From NCBI GenBank assembly GCA_020621965.1, contig JAHRYV010000001.1, positions 1 to 64,000 of the forward strand: a DNA stretch of 64,000 bases, in the 5' to 3' direction. Each line of letters begins with the position of its first letter. The first letter of the stretch is position 1. Below, in pieces: positions 26,505 through 35,962 of the stretch. The notes below the pieces were generated by a model, which saw nothing but the letters and a program-made list of their open reading frames with translations, was not told the DNA's origin and ran no database searches. Source of the stretch: Curvibacter sp. (GTDB lineage Bacteria > Pseudomonadota > Gammaproteobacteria > Burkholderiales > Burkholderiaceae_C). The position numbers and the translations under genes are program-made.

Positions 26505-26908
26505 GCGGCGAACTTGCCGGCGATGAAGTCGGTGACCTGCTGGTCCTCTGCCGAGGTCAGGCCGCTGACGCCGATGGCGCCGCACAGCACACCGTCCCGG
26601 TCCTTGAGCGGCGAGCCGCCGGGCAGGGCGGTGAGCTGCGGGTCGCAGAAGTAGCCGATCTCGATCTGCTCGCGGTGCAGCCGCTCCAGCACGGCCTGGG
26701 TGGTGACGCCCAGACGCGCGGCACTGTAGGCCTTGCCCTGCGAGATGGCGACGCTGCGCAAGGGCGCACCGTCCATGCGCGCAAAGGCCACCAGCAGACC
26801 GGTGGCGTCGCACACGGCCACGCAGATCGGGCGTTTGAAATCCTGTTGCGCCTGGGCTTGCGCCTGGGCGATCAGCTGCTTGGTTAGTTCGAGGGTCAGG
26901 GCGGGCAT
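26501..26908 (-). CDS. GlcG/HbpS family protein
   Basis: A 135-residue single-domain protein of the GlcG/HbpS (DUF336) family, with [36 protein letters not shown] and the C-terminal [19 protein letters not shown], which is the family signature. Members include heme-binding sensors and glycolate-operon GlcG, but many have no known role. Four-base overlap with the aldo/keto reductase suggests a two-gene operon. Confidence 0.85.
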   Translation of the reverse strand: MPALTLELTKQLIAQAQAQAQQDFKRPICVAVCDATGLLVAFARMDGAPLRSVAISQGKAYSAARLGVTTQAVLERLHREQIEIGYFCDPQLTALPGGSPLKDRDGVLCGAIGVSGLTSAEDQQVTDFIAGKFAA

Positions 26909-27025
26909 GAAAGTTCTCCTGCTGCGAAAGGCGAGATTGTCGGCGACGCCAGCCAGGGCCGGTGGTGTGTTCCAGGCGGGCCGGGCCGATGATGATTACA
27001 CTGCACTCAACGGGAGTGAACTCCG

Positions 27026-28039
27026 ATGAATTCCGCCCCGACACCGGTCCGGCAGGATGAACACGTGGCCATGGCGGTGCAGCTGTTGCGCCTGATGGCC
27101 GTGTTCGGCATCGTGGTCGCCGTCAGCGATTATTTCACCGGCAACCTGGTGTTCCCCAGCAACAGCGCGGGCATCGCGGTGCTCGCACCCCTGGTCCTGC
27201 TGCTCAGCCGCCATCCGCGCCTCACCCGCCTGCCCCTGCTGTTTTCCCACTGGCTGCTGTTCGCCACCTTCCTGGTGGGTTCCCTGAACCACTTCCCCTA
27301 CCGGCCGGAGCGGGCGGTCTGGATCACGCTGTTTCCGATGGCCTATTTCTACCTGGGCGGCCCGCGCGTGGGCCTGCGCCTGGCCACCCTCAGCCTGGCC
27401 ATCCTGGTCTTTGCCTACTTCGTCATGCCCGGGCTGCAGGGCAAGGCCGTTCAGCTCACGCCCTATGCCTTTGCGCAATGCATCGGCGCCTACGTCTTCA
27501 GCGCCATCCTGGCCTATCTCTACGAAAGGATCCGGACGCGGCAGACCCTGGCGCTGCAGGCCTTGGCGGACCGCGACGTACTGACCGGCCTGCTCAATCG
27601 GCGCGGCTTCGTCGCGCAGGCCGAGACGGCGCGTGAACAGGCGCAACGTTTCGACCAGGCCTTTGCCCTGGTGCTGCTGGACGTGGACGACTTCAAGCAG
27701 ATCAACGACCGCCGGGGCCACGCCGCGGGCGACCAGCTGCTGCAACAGGTCGCCAACCTGCTGACCCTGAGCATGCGCAGGTCCGACCTGCTGGCCCGCT
27801 GGGGCGGCGAGGAGTTCATCCTGCTGCTGCCGCACACGGATCTGGAACAGGCCCGGACCGCCGCCGAGAAGCTGCGCGGCGTCATCGGCACGCAGACGGG
27901 CGCTCACGGGCCCATCACCGTCAGTGTGGGTGTGGCCCTGCAGGCCCCGGGCGAGACGCTGGAGTCCGCCATCAACCGCGCTGACAAGGCCATGTACCGC
28001 GCCAAGGAAGGCGGCAAGAACCGCGTCGTCTGCGCCTGA
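27026..28039 (+). CDS. Membrane diguanylate cyclase (GGDEF)
   Basis: A 337-residue protein: about six transmembrane helices over residues 15-165 with short loops (no large periplasmic domain), then a GGDEF domain beginning [14 protein letters not shown] near 185, with the active signature GGEEF at residues 260-264 and [18 protein letters not shown] at the end. Predicted to synthesise cyclic di-GMP; it has no EAL domain and no obvious inhibitory RxxD site in the part I read. Third cyclic di-GMP gene of the window; convergent with radA. Confidence 0.88.
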   Translation: MNSAPTPVRQDEHVAMAVQLLRLMAVFGIVVAVSDYFTGNLVFPSNSAGIAVLAPLVLLLSRHPRLTRLPLLFSHWLLFATFLVGSLNHFPYRPERAVWITLFPMAYFYLGGPRVGLRLATLSLAILVFAYFVMPGLQGKAVQLTPYAFAQCIGAYVFSAILAYLYERIRTRQTLALQALADRDVLTGLLNRRGFVAQAETAREQAQRFDQAFALVLLDVDDFKQINDRRGHAAGDQLLQQVANLLTLSMRRSDLLARWGGEEFILLLPHTDLEQARTAAEKLRGVIGTQTGAHGPITVSVGVALQAPGETLESAINRADKAMYRAKEGGKNRVVCA

Positions 28040-28062
28040 GCCCGCCGGCTCGCCGCCGACCC

Positions 28063-29430
28063 TCAGTCCAGGGTGCGCAGGATCTGCAGCGCTTCTTCCA
28101 CCCGCTCCACCGCGTGGATGGTCAGGCCCTCGATGGCCTTCTTGGGCGCATTGGCCTTGGGCACCACGGCCACGCTGAAACCCAGCTTGGCCGCCTCCTT
28201 CAGGCGCTCCTGCCCGCGCGGCGCCGGGCGCACCTCGCCGGCCAGGCCCACTTCACCGAAGGCGAGGAATCCCTTGGGCAGGGGACGGCCGCGCAGCGAC
28301 GAGGTGATGGCCAGCATCACGGCCAGATCGGCCGCCGGCTCGCTGATGCGCACCCCGCCGACGGCATTGACAAACACGTCCTGGTCCAGGCAGGCCACAC
28401 CGGCATGGCGGTGCAACACGGCCAGCAACATGGCCAGACGATCCCGGTCCAGGCCCACCGACAGGCGCCGGGGCGACGGTCCGCCGCTGTCGACCAGGGC
28501 CTGAATCTCCACCAGCATGGGGCGTGTGCCTTCGAGTGTGACCATCACGCAGCTGCCGGGCACCGGCTCGGCATGCTGCGAGAGAAAGATGGCACTGGGG
28601 TTGCTCACGCCCTTGAGGCCTTTTTCCGTCATGGCGAAGACGCCGATCTCGTTGACGGCGCCGAAGCGGTTCTTGATGGCGCGGATCAGTCGGAAGCTGC
28701 TGTGCGTGTCGCCCTCGAAATAGAGCACCGTGTCCACCATGTGCTCCAGCACACGCGGGCCGGCCAGCGCGCCTTCTTTCGTCACGTGGCCCACCAGCAC
28801 GATGGCCGTGCCGCTGGCCTTGGCCGCGCGCGTGAGGTGCGCCGCGCATTCGCGCACCTGGGCCACCGAACCCGGCGCCGAGGTGAGCTGGTCGGAGTAG
28901 ACGGTCTGGATCGAATCGATCACGGCAATCGCCGGCTGGTGCGCATCCAGCGTGGCAAGAATTTTCTCGAGCTGGATCTCGGCCAGCACCTGCACCTGCG
29001 AGCCGTCCAGCCCCAGGCGGCGCGCGCGCAGCGCGACCTGGGCGCCGCTTTCTTCGCCGGTGACGTAGAGCGTCTTCTGCCCGGCGCGTTGCAGCGCATC
29101 GAGCGCCTGCAGCAGCAGCGTGGACTTGCCGATGCCCGGATCGCCGCCGATCAGCACCACGCCACCTTCGACGATGCCGCCGCCCAGCACCCGGTCCAGT
29201 TCGTCCTGGCCGGTCGGCGTGCGCTCGACGTCCGAAGCCTCGATGTCGGCCAGCGCGGCCACCTCGGCGGTTTTCGCCAGCGAAGCAAAACGGTTCTTCG
29301 CCGGCGCGGCGCTCTCGGCCACGGATTCGATCAGCGAGTTCCAGGCGTTGCAGTGCGGGCACTTGCCCAGCCACTTGGGGCTGGTGCCGCCGCACTCGTT
29401 GCAGGTGTAGATGGTTTTGTCCTTGGCCAT
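28063..29430 (-). CDS. radA: DNA repair protein RadA
   Basis: RecA-related branch-migration helicase that processes recombination intermediates. The 455-residue product has the N-terminal C4 zinc finger (CNECG...CPHC, residues 10-27), Walker A in GGDPGIGKSTLLLQ near 95-108, the RadA-specific KNRFGAVNE motif near 252-260, and the C-terminal Lon-protease-like domain with GGVRISEPAADLA. ATG 29430 begins MAKDKTIYTCNEC as usual. It is divergent from hpaR across about 124 bp. Confidence 0.96.
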   Translation of the reverse strand: MAKDKTIYTCNECGGTSPKWLGKCPHCNAWNSLIESVAESAAPAKNRFASLAKTAEVAALADIEASDVERTPTGQDELDRVLGGGIVEGGVVLIGGDPGIGKSTLLLQALDALQRAGQKTLYVTGEESGAQVALRARRLGLDGSQVQVLAEIQLEKILATLDAHQPAIAVIDSIQTVYSDQLTSAPGSVAQVRECAAHLTRAAKASGTAIVLVGHVTKEGALAGPRVLEHMVDTVLYFEGDTHSSFRLIRAIKNRFGAVNEIGVFAMTEKGLKGVSNPSAIFLSQHAEPVPGSCVMVTLEGTRPMLVEIQALVDSGGPSPRRLSVGLDRDRLAMLLAVLHRHAGVACLDQDVFVNAVGGVRISEPAADLAVMLAITSSLRGRPLPKGFLAFGEVGLAGEVRPAPRGQERLKEAAKLGFSVAVVPKANAPKKAIEGLTIHAVERVEEALQILRTLD

Positions 29431-29522
29431 GGGCCTATGTTAGCCGAATACTGTATGAACTTACAGCCCGGGTAAGTCCGGGCCCGGCGGGGTCTGGCCA
29501 GGCTTGAAGTTGCGTCGCAAAC

Positions 29523-29538
29523 ATTTAACATGTTAAAT
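29523..29538. promoter_or_regulatory. Perfect 16-bp palindrome before hpaR (likely HpaR operator)
   Basis: ATTTAACATGTTAAAT is exactly self-complementary and lies 16 bp upstream of the hpaR start, in the radA-hpaR intergenic region. MarR-family repressors bind such AT-rich palindromes, usually in front of their own operon. In this GC-rich genome a 16-bp AT-rich perfect palindrome is unlikely by chance. Confidence 0.75.
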
Positions 29539-29554
29539 AAATCAACATCGGCCC

Positions 29555-29989
29555 ATGTCCACCGCCTTTCGCCACCGCAATCTGCCTCGCCTGCTGCTGC
29601 AGGCGCGCGAGGCCGTGATGGCGCACACCCGTCCCGGCCTGCGCGCGCACGGCTTGAGCGACCAGCAGTGGCGCGTGCTGCGTGTGCTGGGCGAACACGG
29701 CGTGGTGGAGACCGGCCGGGTGGCGCGCGAGGCCTACATCCTGGGCCCCAGCCTGACCGGCGTGCTGGCGCGCATGGAGCGCGACGGCCTGATCCGGCGC
29801 GCGCGCGATGTTGCCGACCAGCGCCGCACCGTGGTCGAGGCCACGGACAAGGGTCGCCAACTGGTGGACGCGCTCGCGCACAACATCGAGGCCCATTACG
29901 CCCGGATGGAGCAGTCCCTGGGCAAGGAGAAGCTGGGCCAGCTGTACGCGCTGCTGGACGAGCTGATCGCGCTGGAGGAACCGGCATGA
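29555..29989 (+). CDS. hpaR: Homoprotocatechuate operon repressor HpaR (MarR family)
   Basis: A 144-residue MarR-type winged-helix regulator. The wHTH core is QQWRVLRVLGEHG, TGRVAREAYILGPSLTGVLARMERDGLI and RRTVVEATDKGRQLV. Opening motifs (RNLPRLLLQAREAVM) and first place in the hpa gene set match HpaR, which represses 4-hydroxyphenylacetate/homoprotocatechuate degradation until substrate is present. Its stop overlaps the hpaG1 start by four bases. Confidence 0.9.
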   Translation: MSTAFRHRNLPRLLLQAREAVMAHTRPGLRAHGLSDQQWRVLRVLGEHGVVETGRVAREAYILGPSLTGVLARMERDGLIRRARDVADQRRTVVEATDKGRQLVDALAHNIEAHYARMEQSLGKEKLGQLYALLDELIALEEPA

Positions 29990-30657
29990 CGGCCGCCCCG
30001 GTCCTGGCCGCCGGCACGGTCTACGGCGTGCTGCTCAATGCGCAGGACGAGTGGGCCGCCTGGGCCGCGCAGATGAGCGCGCCGCCCTACCAGGCCGCGC
30101 CCAAGGCGCCCGTGCTCTACATCAAGACCGCCAATACCTGGAGCGCTTGTGGTGCGACGATCGCCGTACCGACACGCGCGCCGCAGGTGGAGATCGGCGC
30201 CAGCCTGGCCATGGTGATCGGTATCCCTGCGCATCAGGTCACCGCGGCGCAAGCCTTGTCGCACGTCGCCGGCTATGTGCTGGTCAACGACCTGTCGCTG
30301 CCGCACGCCAGCTACTACCGACCGCCGGTCAAGTACAAGAACCTCGATGGTTTTCTCGGCATCGGCCCCAAGCTGGCGACACCGGCCGAGCTGGACGACC
30401 CGGGGCGGGTGCGACTGGAGGTGCGCGTCGACGGCACGCTGCGTCAGACCGTGGACTGCGCGCAGATGCTGCGCCCGGCCGCGCAGCTGATCGCCGATGT
30501 GAGTGAATTCATGACGCTGCACCGCGGCGACGTGCTGCTGCTGGGCCTGGGTGCGAACCGCCCGCGGGCGCGCGCCGGCCAGCGCATCGAGATTCGTGCC
30601 GCCGGCATTGCGGCGCTCGGCACCTTGACCAACACGCTGGTGCAGGAGGCCGCATGA
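29986..30657 (+). CDS. hpaG1: HpaG N-terminal-type subunit (2-hydroxyhepta-2,4-diene-1,7-dioate isomerase/OPET decarboxylase)
   Basis: A 223-residue fumarylacetoacetate-hydrolase-fold protein. GTVYGVLLNAQDEW, APVLYIKTANTW and GYVLVNDLSLPHASYYRPPVKYKNLDGF match the N-terminal half of the E. coli bifunctional HpaG, which decarboxylates 5-oxo-pent-3-ene-1,2,5-tricarboxylate and isomerises the product. Here the two halves are separate genes overlapping by four bases. Confidence 0.88.
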   Translation: MTAAPVLAAGTVYGVLLNAQDEWAAWAAQMSAPPYQAAPKAPVLYIKTANTWSACGATIAVPTRAPQVEIGASLAMVIGIPAHQVTAAQALSHVAGYVLVNDLSLPHASYYRPPVKYKNLDGFLGIGPKLATPAELDDPGRVRLEVRVDGTLRQTVDCAQMLRPAAQLIADVSEFMTLHRGDVLLLGLGANRPRARAGQRIEIRAAGIAALGTLTNTLVQEAA

Positions 30658-31403
30658 AACACGCCCGTGTGGCCTACGACGGCGCGCTCCACGACGCCAG
30701 CGAACACGACGGCCGCTTGCTGCTGGCCGACGGCCGCCTCGTCAATTTCGATGCCGTCACCTGGCTACCGCCGCTGGCCCCCGTGCCCTGGCCGCGCACC
30801 ATCCTGGCCCTGGGCCTGAACTACGCCGACCATGCGAAAGAGCTCGCCTTCAAGGCCCCCGAGGAGCCGCTGGTTTTCCTCAAGGGCGAAGGCTCGCTGA
30901 TCGGCCACCGCGCCCACACCGTACGCCCGGCCGGCGTCGGGAACATGCACTACGAAAACGAGCTGGCCGTGGTGATCGGCCGCCAGGCGAAGAAGGTCAA
31001 GCGCGAGGATGCCTACGACTTCGTGGCCGGCTACACCGTCGCCAACGACTACGCGGTCCGCGACTACCTGGAAAACTGGTACCGCCCCAATCTGCGTGTG
31101 AAGAACCGTGACACCGGCACGCCGCTGGGGCCCTGGCGGGTCGACGCCGCCGACATCCCCGACCCCATGAGCCTGGCGTTGCGCACCACGGTGAACGGCC
31201 AGCTCACACAAGCCGGCTCCACCCGCGACATGATCTTCGACCTGCCCTACCTGATCGAGTATTTCAGCAGCTTCATGACCCTCCAACCCGGCGACCTCAT
31301 CCTCACCGGCACGCCCGACGGCGTGGTGGACTGCCGGCCGGGTGATGTGATCGTCACCGAGATCGAAGGCCTCGGCGCCCTCGTCAACACCATTGCGCCA
31401 TGA
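30654..31403 (+). CDS. hpaG2: HpaG C-terminal-type subunit (OPET decarboxylase/isomerase)
   Basis: A 249-residue FAH-fold partner of HpaG1. It carries ILALGLNYADHAKE, the metal-binding YENELAVVIG (Glu-x-Glu pattern), YTVANDYAVRDYLENWYRPN and the family's GDLILTGTPDGV near the C-terminus. Overlaps of four bases at both ends (hpaG1 and hpaE) show tight translational coupling. Confidence 0.9.
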   Translation: MKHARVAYDGALHDASEHDGRLLLADGRLVNFDAVTWLPPLAPVPWPRTILALGLNYADHAKELAFKAPEEPLVFLKGEGSLIGHRAHTVRPAGVGNMHYENELAVVIGRQAKKVKREDAYDFVAGYTVANDYAVRDYLENWYRPNLRVKNRDTGTPLGPWRVDAADIPDPMSLALRTTVNGQLTQAGSTRDMIFDLPYLIEYFSSFMTLQPGDLILTGTPDGVVDCRPGDVIVTEIEGLGALVNTIAP

Positions 31404-32878
31404 CTACTGTGATCAACCACCTCATCAACGGCCAGCCCGTCAGCGGCACCGACTACTTCGAGACCGTCAACCCGGCCACGCAGGAGGTGCTGGCCGAGGT
31501 CGCCGCCGGCGGCGCCGCTGAAGTGCACGCCGCCGTGGCCGCTGCCAAGGACGCGTTCCCGAAGTGGGCCGGCCTGCCCGCCCCCGAACGCGCCAAACTG
31601 ATGCGCAAGCTCGGCGACCTGATCGCTCAGCACGTGCCCGAGATCGCGCGCACCGAGACCGACGACACCGGCCAGGTCATCGCCCAGACCGGCAAACAAC
31701 TCGTGCCGCGTGCCGCCGACAACTTTTATTACTTCGCCGAGATGTGCACGCGGGTGGACGGCCACACCTACCCCACGCCCACCCACCTGAACTACACCCT
31801 GTTCCACCCGGTGGGCGTGTGCGCGCTGATCAGCCCCTGGAACGTGCCCTTCATGACGGCGACCTGGAAGGTGGCGCCGGCCCTGGCCTTCGGCAACACG
31901 GCCGTGCTCAAGATGAGCGAACTCTCGCCGCTGACCGCTGCCCGCCTGGGCGAACTGGCGCTGGAAGCCGGCATCCCCGCCGGCGTGCTCAACATCGTGC
32001 ACGGCACCGGCCGCGAAGCCGGCGAGCCGCTGTGCGCCCACCCCGACGTGCGCGCCATCTCCTTCACCGGGTCGACGGCCACCGGCAACCGCATCGTCAA
32101 GGCGGCGGGCCTGAAGAAGTTCAGCATGGAGCTGGGCGGCAAGAGCCCCTTCGTGATCTTCGACGACGCCGATCTGGAGCGCGCGCTCGATGCCGCGGTC
32201 TTCATGATCTTTTCCAACAACGGCGAACGCTGCACCGCGGGCAGCCGCATCCTGGTGCAACAGAACATCTACGCCGACTTCGTGCAGAATTTTGCCGAGC
32301 GCGCCAAACGCATCACCGTGGGCGACCCGCAGGATGAGCAGACCATCATCGGCCCGATGATCAGTCAGGCCCACCTGGCCAAGGTGCGCAGCTACATCGA
32401 GCTCGGGCCCAAGGAAGGCGCCACGCTGGTCTGTGGCGGGCTGGACCGCCCGAGCTACGCGCCGGCACTGCCGGCGCGCGTGCAAAGGGGCAACTACATC
32501 TGGCCCACGGTCTTTGCCGACGTCGACAACCGCATGCGCATCGCGCAGGAGGAAATCTTCGGTCCCGTGGCCTGCCTGATCCCCTTCAAGGACGAGGCCG
32601 ATGCGATCAGCAAGGCCAACGACATCCCCTACGGCCTGAGCAGCTACGTCTGGAGCGAGAACCTCGGCCGCGCCCACCGCGTCGCTGGCGCCATCGAGGC
32701 CGGCATGTGCTTCGTCAACAGCCAGAATGTGCGGGACCTGCGCCAGCCCTTCGGCGGCACCAAGGCCAGCGGCACCGGCCGCGAGGGCGGCACCTGGAGC
32801 TACGAAGTCTTTCTGGAGCCCAAGAACGTGGCCGTCTCGCTTGGTTCACATCACATCCCACATTGGGGAAGGGCATGA
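31400..32878 (+). CDS. hpaE: 5-carboxymethyl-2-hydroxymuconate semialdehyde dehydrogenase
   Basis: A 492-residue NAD-dependent aldehyde dehydrogenase that oxidises the ring-cleavage product CHMS to CHM. Motifs: SPWNVPFMTATWKVAPAL, FTGSTATGNRIVKAAG, catalytic Glu in MELGGKSPF near 244-252, catalytic Cys in NNGERCTAGSRI near 285, and EEIFGPVACLIPF. The terminal SHHIPHWG is typical of HpaE. The last bases are part of a 10-bp hairpin (32865-32889). Confidence 0.94.
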   Translation: MTTVINHLINGQPVSGTDYFETVNPATQEVLAEVAAGGAAEVHAAVAAAKDAFPKWAGLPAPERAKLMRKLGDLIAQHVPEIARTETDDTGQVIAQTGKQLVPRAADNFYYFAEMCTRVDGHTYPTPTHLNYTLFHPVGVCALISPWNVPFMTATWKVAPALAFGNTAVLKMSELSPLTAARLGELALEAGIPAGVLNIVHGTGREAGEPLCAHPDVRAISFTGSTATGNRIVKAAGLKKFSMELGGKSPFVIFDDADLERALDAAVFMIFSNNGERCTAGSRILVQQNIYADFVQNFAERAKRITVGDPQDEQTIIGPMISQAHLAKVRSYIELGPKEGATLVCGGLDRPSYAPALPARVQRGNYIWPTVFADVDNRMRIAQEEIFGPVACLIPFKDEADAISKANDIPYGLSSYVWSENLGRAHRVAGAIEAGMCFVNSQNVRDLRQPFGGTKASGTGREGGTWSYEVFLEPKNVAVSLGSHHIPHWGRA

Positions 32879-32889
32879 CGCCCTTCCCC
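32865..32889 (+). repeat. Perfect 10-bp hairpin over the hpaE stop codon, with C-rich spacer
   Basis: GGGGAAGGGC (32865-32874), loop ATGAC, GCCCTTCCCC (32880-32889). The loop contains the hpaE stop. The following 75 bp (CTCACCCCAACCC, then CCCTCCCC...GAGGG) has the look of an interspersed REP-like repeat. No T-tract follows, so it is more likely an mRNA-processing or partial attenuation structure inside the operon than a terminator. Confidence 0.65.
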
Positions 32890-32965
32890 ACCAGGGGTGT
32901 AATGACGCTCACCCCAACCCGACCCTCCCCTTCCAGGCGAGGGCCAAGAGTCCAGGAGACCGCCC

Positions 32966-33889
32966 ATGGGTAAGCTCGCACTGGCCGCCAAGATCACTCA
33001 TGTGCCCTCGATGTACCTGAGCGAGCTGCCCGGCCCGCGCCAGGGCACGCGGCAGGATGCGATCGACGGCCACAAGGAGATCGGCCGGCGCTGCCGCGAA
33101 CTCGGCGTGGACACCATCGTGGTGTTCGACACGCACTGGCTGGTCAACGCCAACTACCACGTGAACTGCGCGCCGCATTTCAAGGGCCTGTACACCAGCA
33201 ACGAGTTGCCGCATTTCATCAGCAACCTGGCCTACGAATTCCCGGGCAACCCGGCGCTGGGCCAGCTGCTGGCGAAAGTGTGCACAGAGCACGGCGTGGA
33301 GACCCTGGCCCACCCGGCCACCACGCTGGCGCCGGAGTACGGCACCCTGGTGCCCATGCGTTACATGAACGCGGACCAGCACTTCCGGGTGATCTCGGTC
33401 TCGGCCCTGTGCCAGGTGCACTACCTCCACGACAGCGCGCGCCTAGGGTTTGCCATGCGCCGCGCGGTGGAAGAGCATTACGACGGCACGGTGGCTTTCC
33501 TGGCCAGCGGTTCGCTCAGCCACCGCTTTGCGCAGAACGGGCTGGCACCCGAATACGCCTTCAAGATCTGGAGCCCGTTCCTGGAAACGCTGGACCGGCA
33601 GGTGGTGCAGATGTGGCGGCAGGGTGACTGGCCGGCCTTCTGCGAAATGCTGCCCGAGTACGCCAGCAAGGGCCACGGCGAAGGTTTCATGCACGACACC
33701 GCCATGCTGCTGGGCGCGCTGGGCTGGTCCGAGTACACGGGCCAGGCCGAGATCATCACCCCCTACTTCGGCGCCTCCGGCACCGGCCAGCTCAATGCCG
33801 TGTTCCCGGTGCTGCCGGTCCAGGGCCACGCCATCCCGGCGGCCCAGGCATCTAGTGCCGAGGGCTATCGCGCCTTTCCCCGGCTCTGA
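32966..33889 (+). CDS. hpaD: 3,4-dihydroxyphenylacetate (homoprotocatechuate) 2,3-dioxygenase
   Basis: A 307-residue class III (LigB-type) extradiol dioxygenase that opens the aromatic ring of homoprotocatechuate using Fe(II). Visible: [15 protein letters not shown] at the start, [16 protein letters not shown] near 50-65, THxx-type His residues, [12 protein letters not shown] near 176-187 and [19 protein letters not shown]. It is the only gene of the operon separated by a sizeable gap (87 bp, with the hairpin). Confidence 0.93.
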   Translation: MGKLALAAKITHVPSMYLSELPGPRQGTRQDAIDGHKEIGRRCRELGVDTIVVFDTHWLVNANYHVNCAPHFKGLYTSNELPHFISNLAYEFPGNPALGQLLAKVCTEHGVETLAHPATTLAPEYGTLVPMRYMNADQHFRVISVSALCQVHYLHDSARLGFAMRRAVEEHYDGTVAFLASGSLSHRFAQNGLAPEYAFKIWSPFLETLDRQVVQMWRQGDWPAFCEMLPEYASKGHGEGFMHDTAMLLGALGWSEYTGQAEIITPYFGASGTGQLNAVFPVLPVQGHAIPAAQASSAEGYRAFPRL

Positions 33890-33900
33890 AAGAGAACACC

Positions 33901-34326
33901 ATGCCCCACCTCGTCATCCTCTACACCGGCAACCTGGAAAAAGAGACCGACATGACAGCGCTGTGCCGCAGCCTGGCCGACGTGATGCTGGAACAGCAGG
34001 ACGAGAGCGGCCAGCAGGTCTTCCCCCCCGGCGGCACGCGTGTGCTGGCCTACCCGGCCGCGCACTACGCGGTGGCGGACGACGGCAGCGCCGGCCGGGC
34101 GGCGGGCGGCAACGGCGACTACGCCTTCGTCTACCTCAACCTGCGCATGGGCCGCGGCCGCTCGTCCGCCGTCCACAAGCGCGTGGGCGACGCGCTGCTG
34201 ATGGCCACCAAGGCGCATTTCCAGCCCGTGTTCTCGCAGCGCCATATCGGCGTGACGCTGCAGATCGACGAAGGCCCGGAGGTGTTCGACGCCAAACACA
34301 GCAATCTGCACCCCTTGTTCAAATGA
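33901..34326 (+). CDS. hpaF: 5-carboxymethyl-2-hydroxymuconate delta-isomerase
   Basis: A 141-residue tautomerase-superfamily protein with the expected N-terminal [13 protein letters not shown]: after Met removal, Pro1 is the catalytic base. It converts CHM to its keto isomer, between HpaE and HpaG. The segment [17 protein letters not shown] and the C-terminal [15 protein letters not shown]-like end fit the family. Four-base overlap with hpaH. Confidence 0.9.
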   Translation: MPHLVILYTGNLEKETDMTALCRSLADVMLEQQDESGQQVFPPGGTRVLAYPAAHYAVADDGSAGRAAGGNGDYAFVYLNLRMGRGRSSAVHKRVGDALLMATKAHFQPVFSQRHIGVTLQIDEGPEVFDAKHSNLHPLFK

Positions 34327-35144
34327 GCGCCTTCAGCCCCGAACTCACCCGGCAACTGGCCGCCGAGCTGCAGCAGGCGCAGGACACGCGCACGCAGCTC
34401 GAACATTTCTCCAAGCGTTTTGCCGGCATGAGCATCGAAGACGGCTACCGCGTCAGCCGCGCCTGGGTGGCGTTGCAGCTGGCCACCGGGCGCCAGGTCA
34501 TCGGCCACAAGATCGGCCTGACTTCGCGTGCCATGCAGCAGTCCAGCCAGATCGACGAACCCGACTACGGCACCCTGCTCGACTCCATGCTCTACACCTG
34601 CACACCGGGCCGGGTACTGGACATCCCGGCCGCGCGTTTCATCGCGCCGCGCGTGGAAGTGGAGCTGGCCTTCGTGCTCAAGGCGCCGTTGCAGGGGCCG
34701 AACGTCACGCTGGAGCAGGTGATCGCCGCCACCGACTACGTGACCCCGGCCATCGAGATCATCGACGCGCGCATCGAGCAGTTCGACCGCCATACGAAAG
34801 TCATGCGCAAGGTCTACGACACCATCAGCGACAACGCGGCCAACGCCGGCATCGTGGTCGGCGCCCAGCGGGCCGACCCGAAGCGCATCGACCTGCCCTG
34901 GGTGGGCGCCATCCTGCGCGTCAACGGCGTGGTGGAGGAAACCGGCCTGGCCGCCGGCGTGCAGGGCCACCCGGCCATCGGCATCGCCTGGCTGGCCAAC
35001 AAACTGGCGCCCTGGGGCGAGCATCTCGAAGCCGGGCAGATCGTGCTGGCCGGCTCCTTCACGCGCCCGGTGCCGGCCAGGGCCGGTGATCTGTTCGAGG
35101 CCGACTACGGCCCCCTGGGTCAACTCAACTTCAGATTCACATGA
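34323..35144 (+). CDS. hpaH: 2-oxo-hept-3-ene-1,7-dioate hydratase
   Basis: A 273-residue hydratase of the MhpD/HpaH family that adds water to the dienol before aldol cleavage. Motifs: [31 protein letters not shown], the metal-binding [11 protein letters not shown] near 98-108, and [15 protein letters not shown]. Starts inside the hpaF stop (ATGA) and ends four bases into hpaI. Confidence 0.93.
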   Translation: MSAFSPELTRQLAAELQQAQDTRTQLEHFSKRFAGMSIEDGYRVSRAWVALQLATGRQVIGHKIGLTSRAMQQSSQIDEPDYGTLLDSMLYTCTPGRVLDIPAARFIAPRVEVELAFVLKAPLQGPNVTLEQVIAATDYVTPAIEIIDARIEQFDRHTKVMRKVYDTISDNAANAGIVVGAQRADPKRIDLPWVGAILRVNGVVEETGLAAGVQGHPAIGIAWLANKLAPWGEHLEAGQIVLAGSFTRPVPARAGDLFEADYGPLGQLNFRFT

Positions 35145-35953
35145 AAACACCGACGAATCTTTTCAAACAAGCCATTGCCAAGCAGCAGCCGCAGATCGGC
35201 CTGTGGGTCAACCTGGGCCACCCCGTCAGCACCGAGATCTGCGCCGGCGCCGGTTTCGACTGGCTGCTGCTCGACGCCGAGCATTCGCCCAACACCCTGC
35301 CCACGCTGCTGTCGCAGTTGCAGGTGGTCGCGGCTTATCCCGGCACACACGCGGTAGGCCGCGTGCCGCTGGGCCACGGCGAGGCCGGCACGGCCATCAT
35401 CAAGCAGTTCCTGGATCTGGGCTTCCAGACCCTGCTGGTGCCCATGGTGGACACGGCGGCACAGGCCGCGGCCCTGGTGCAGGCCATGCGCTACCCGCCC
35501 GAGGGCGTGCGCGGCATGGCCGGCGCGCGCGCCGCGCGCTGGGGCCGTTACCCCAACTACGGCCGGGAGGCCAACGAGCAGGTCTGCCTGCTGGTGCAGG
35601 CCGAGTCGCGCACCGCGCTGGACAACCTGGAAGCCATCGCCAACACGCCCGGTGTGGACGGCGTGTTCATCGGCCCGGCCGACCTCTCGGCCTCGCTGGG
35701 CCACGTCGGCCAGGCCACGCATCCTGACGTGCAGGCCGCCATCACCGATGCCATCCGCCGCATCGTCAAGTGCGGCAAAGCCGCTGGCATCCTGGTCAGC
35801 GACGAGGCGCTGGCGCGCCACTACCTGGCCCTGGGCGCCAGCTTCGTCGCCGTCGGACTGGACACCCAGATCCTGGTGCGCCAGACTTCGGCGCTGGCCG
35901 CGCTGTACAAGGGCGACGTCCAGCCGCTGGCCGCCGGCGACAAGACCTATTGA
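35141..35953 (+). CDS. hpaI: 4-hydroxy-2-oxoheptanedioate aldolase
   Basis: A 270-residue class II (metal-dependent) HpcH/HpaI aldolase that releases pyruvate and succinate semialdehyde, closing the pathway. Motifs: [26 protein letters not shown] near 41-52, [14 protein letters not shown] near 100, [14 protein letters not shown] and [12 protein letters not shown] with the metal ligands. It overlaps hpaH by four bases. Confidence 0.94.
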   Translation: MKTPTNLFKQAIAKQQPQIGLWVNLGHPVSTEICAGAGFDWLLLDAEHSPNTLPTLLSQLQVVAAYPGTHAVGRVPLGHGEAGTAIIKQFLDLGFQTLLVPMVDTAAQAAALVQAMRYPPEGVRGMAGARAARWGRYPNYGREANEQVCLLVQAESRTALDNLEAIANTPGVDGVFIGPADLSASLGHVGQATHPDVQAAITDAIRRIVKCGKAAGILVSDEALARHYLALGASFVAVGLDTQILVRQTSALAALYKGDVQPLAAGDKTY

Positions 35954-35962
35954 GGAGCGCCC

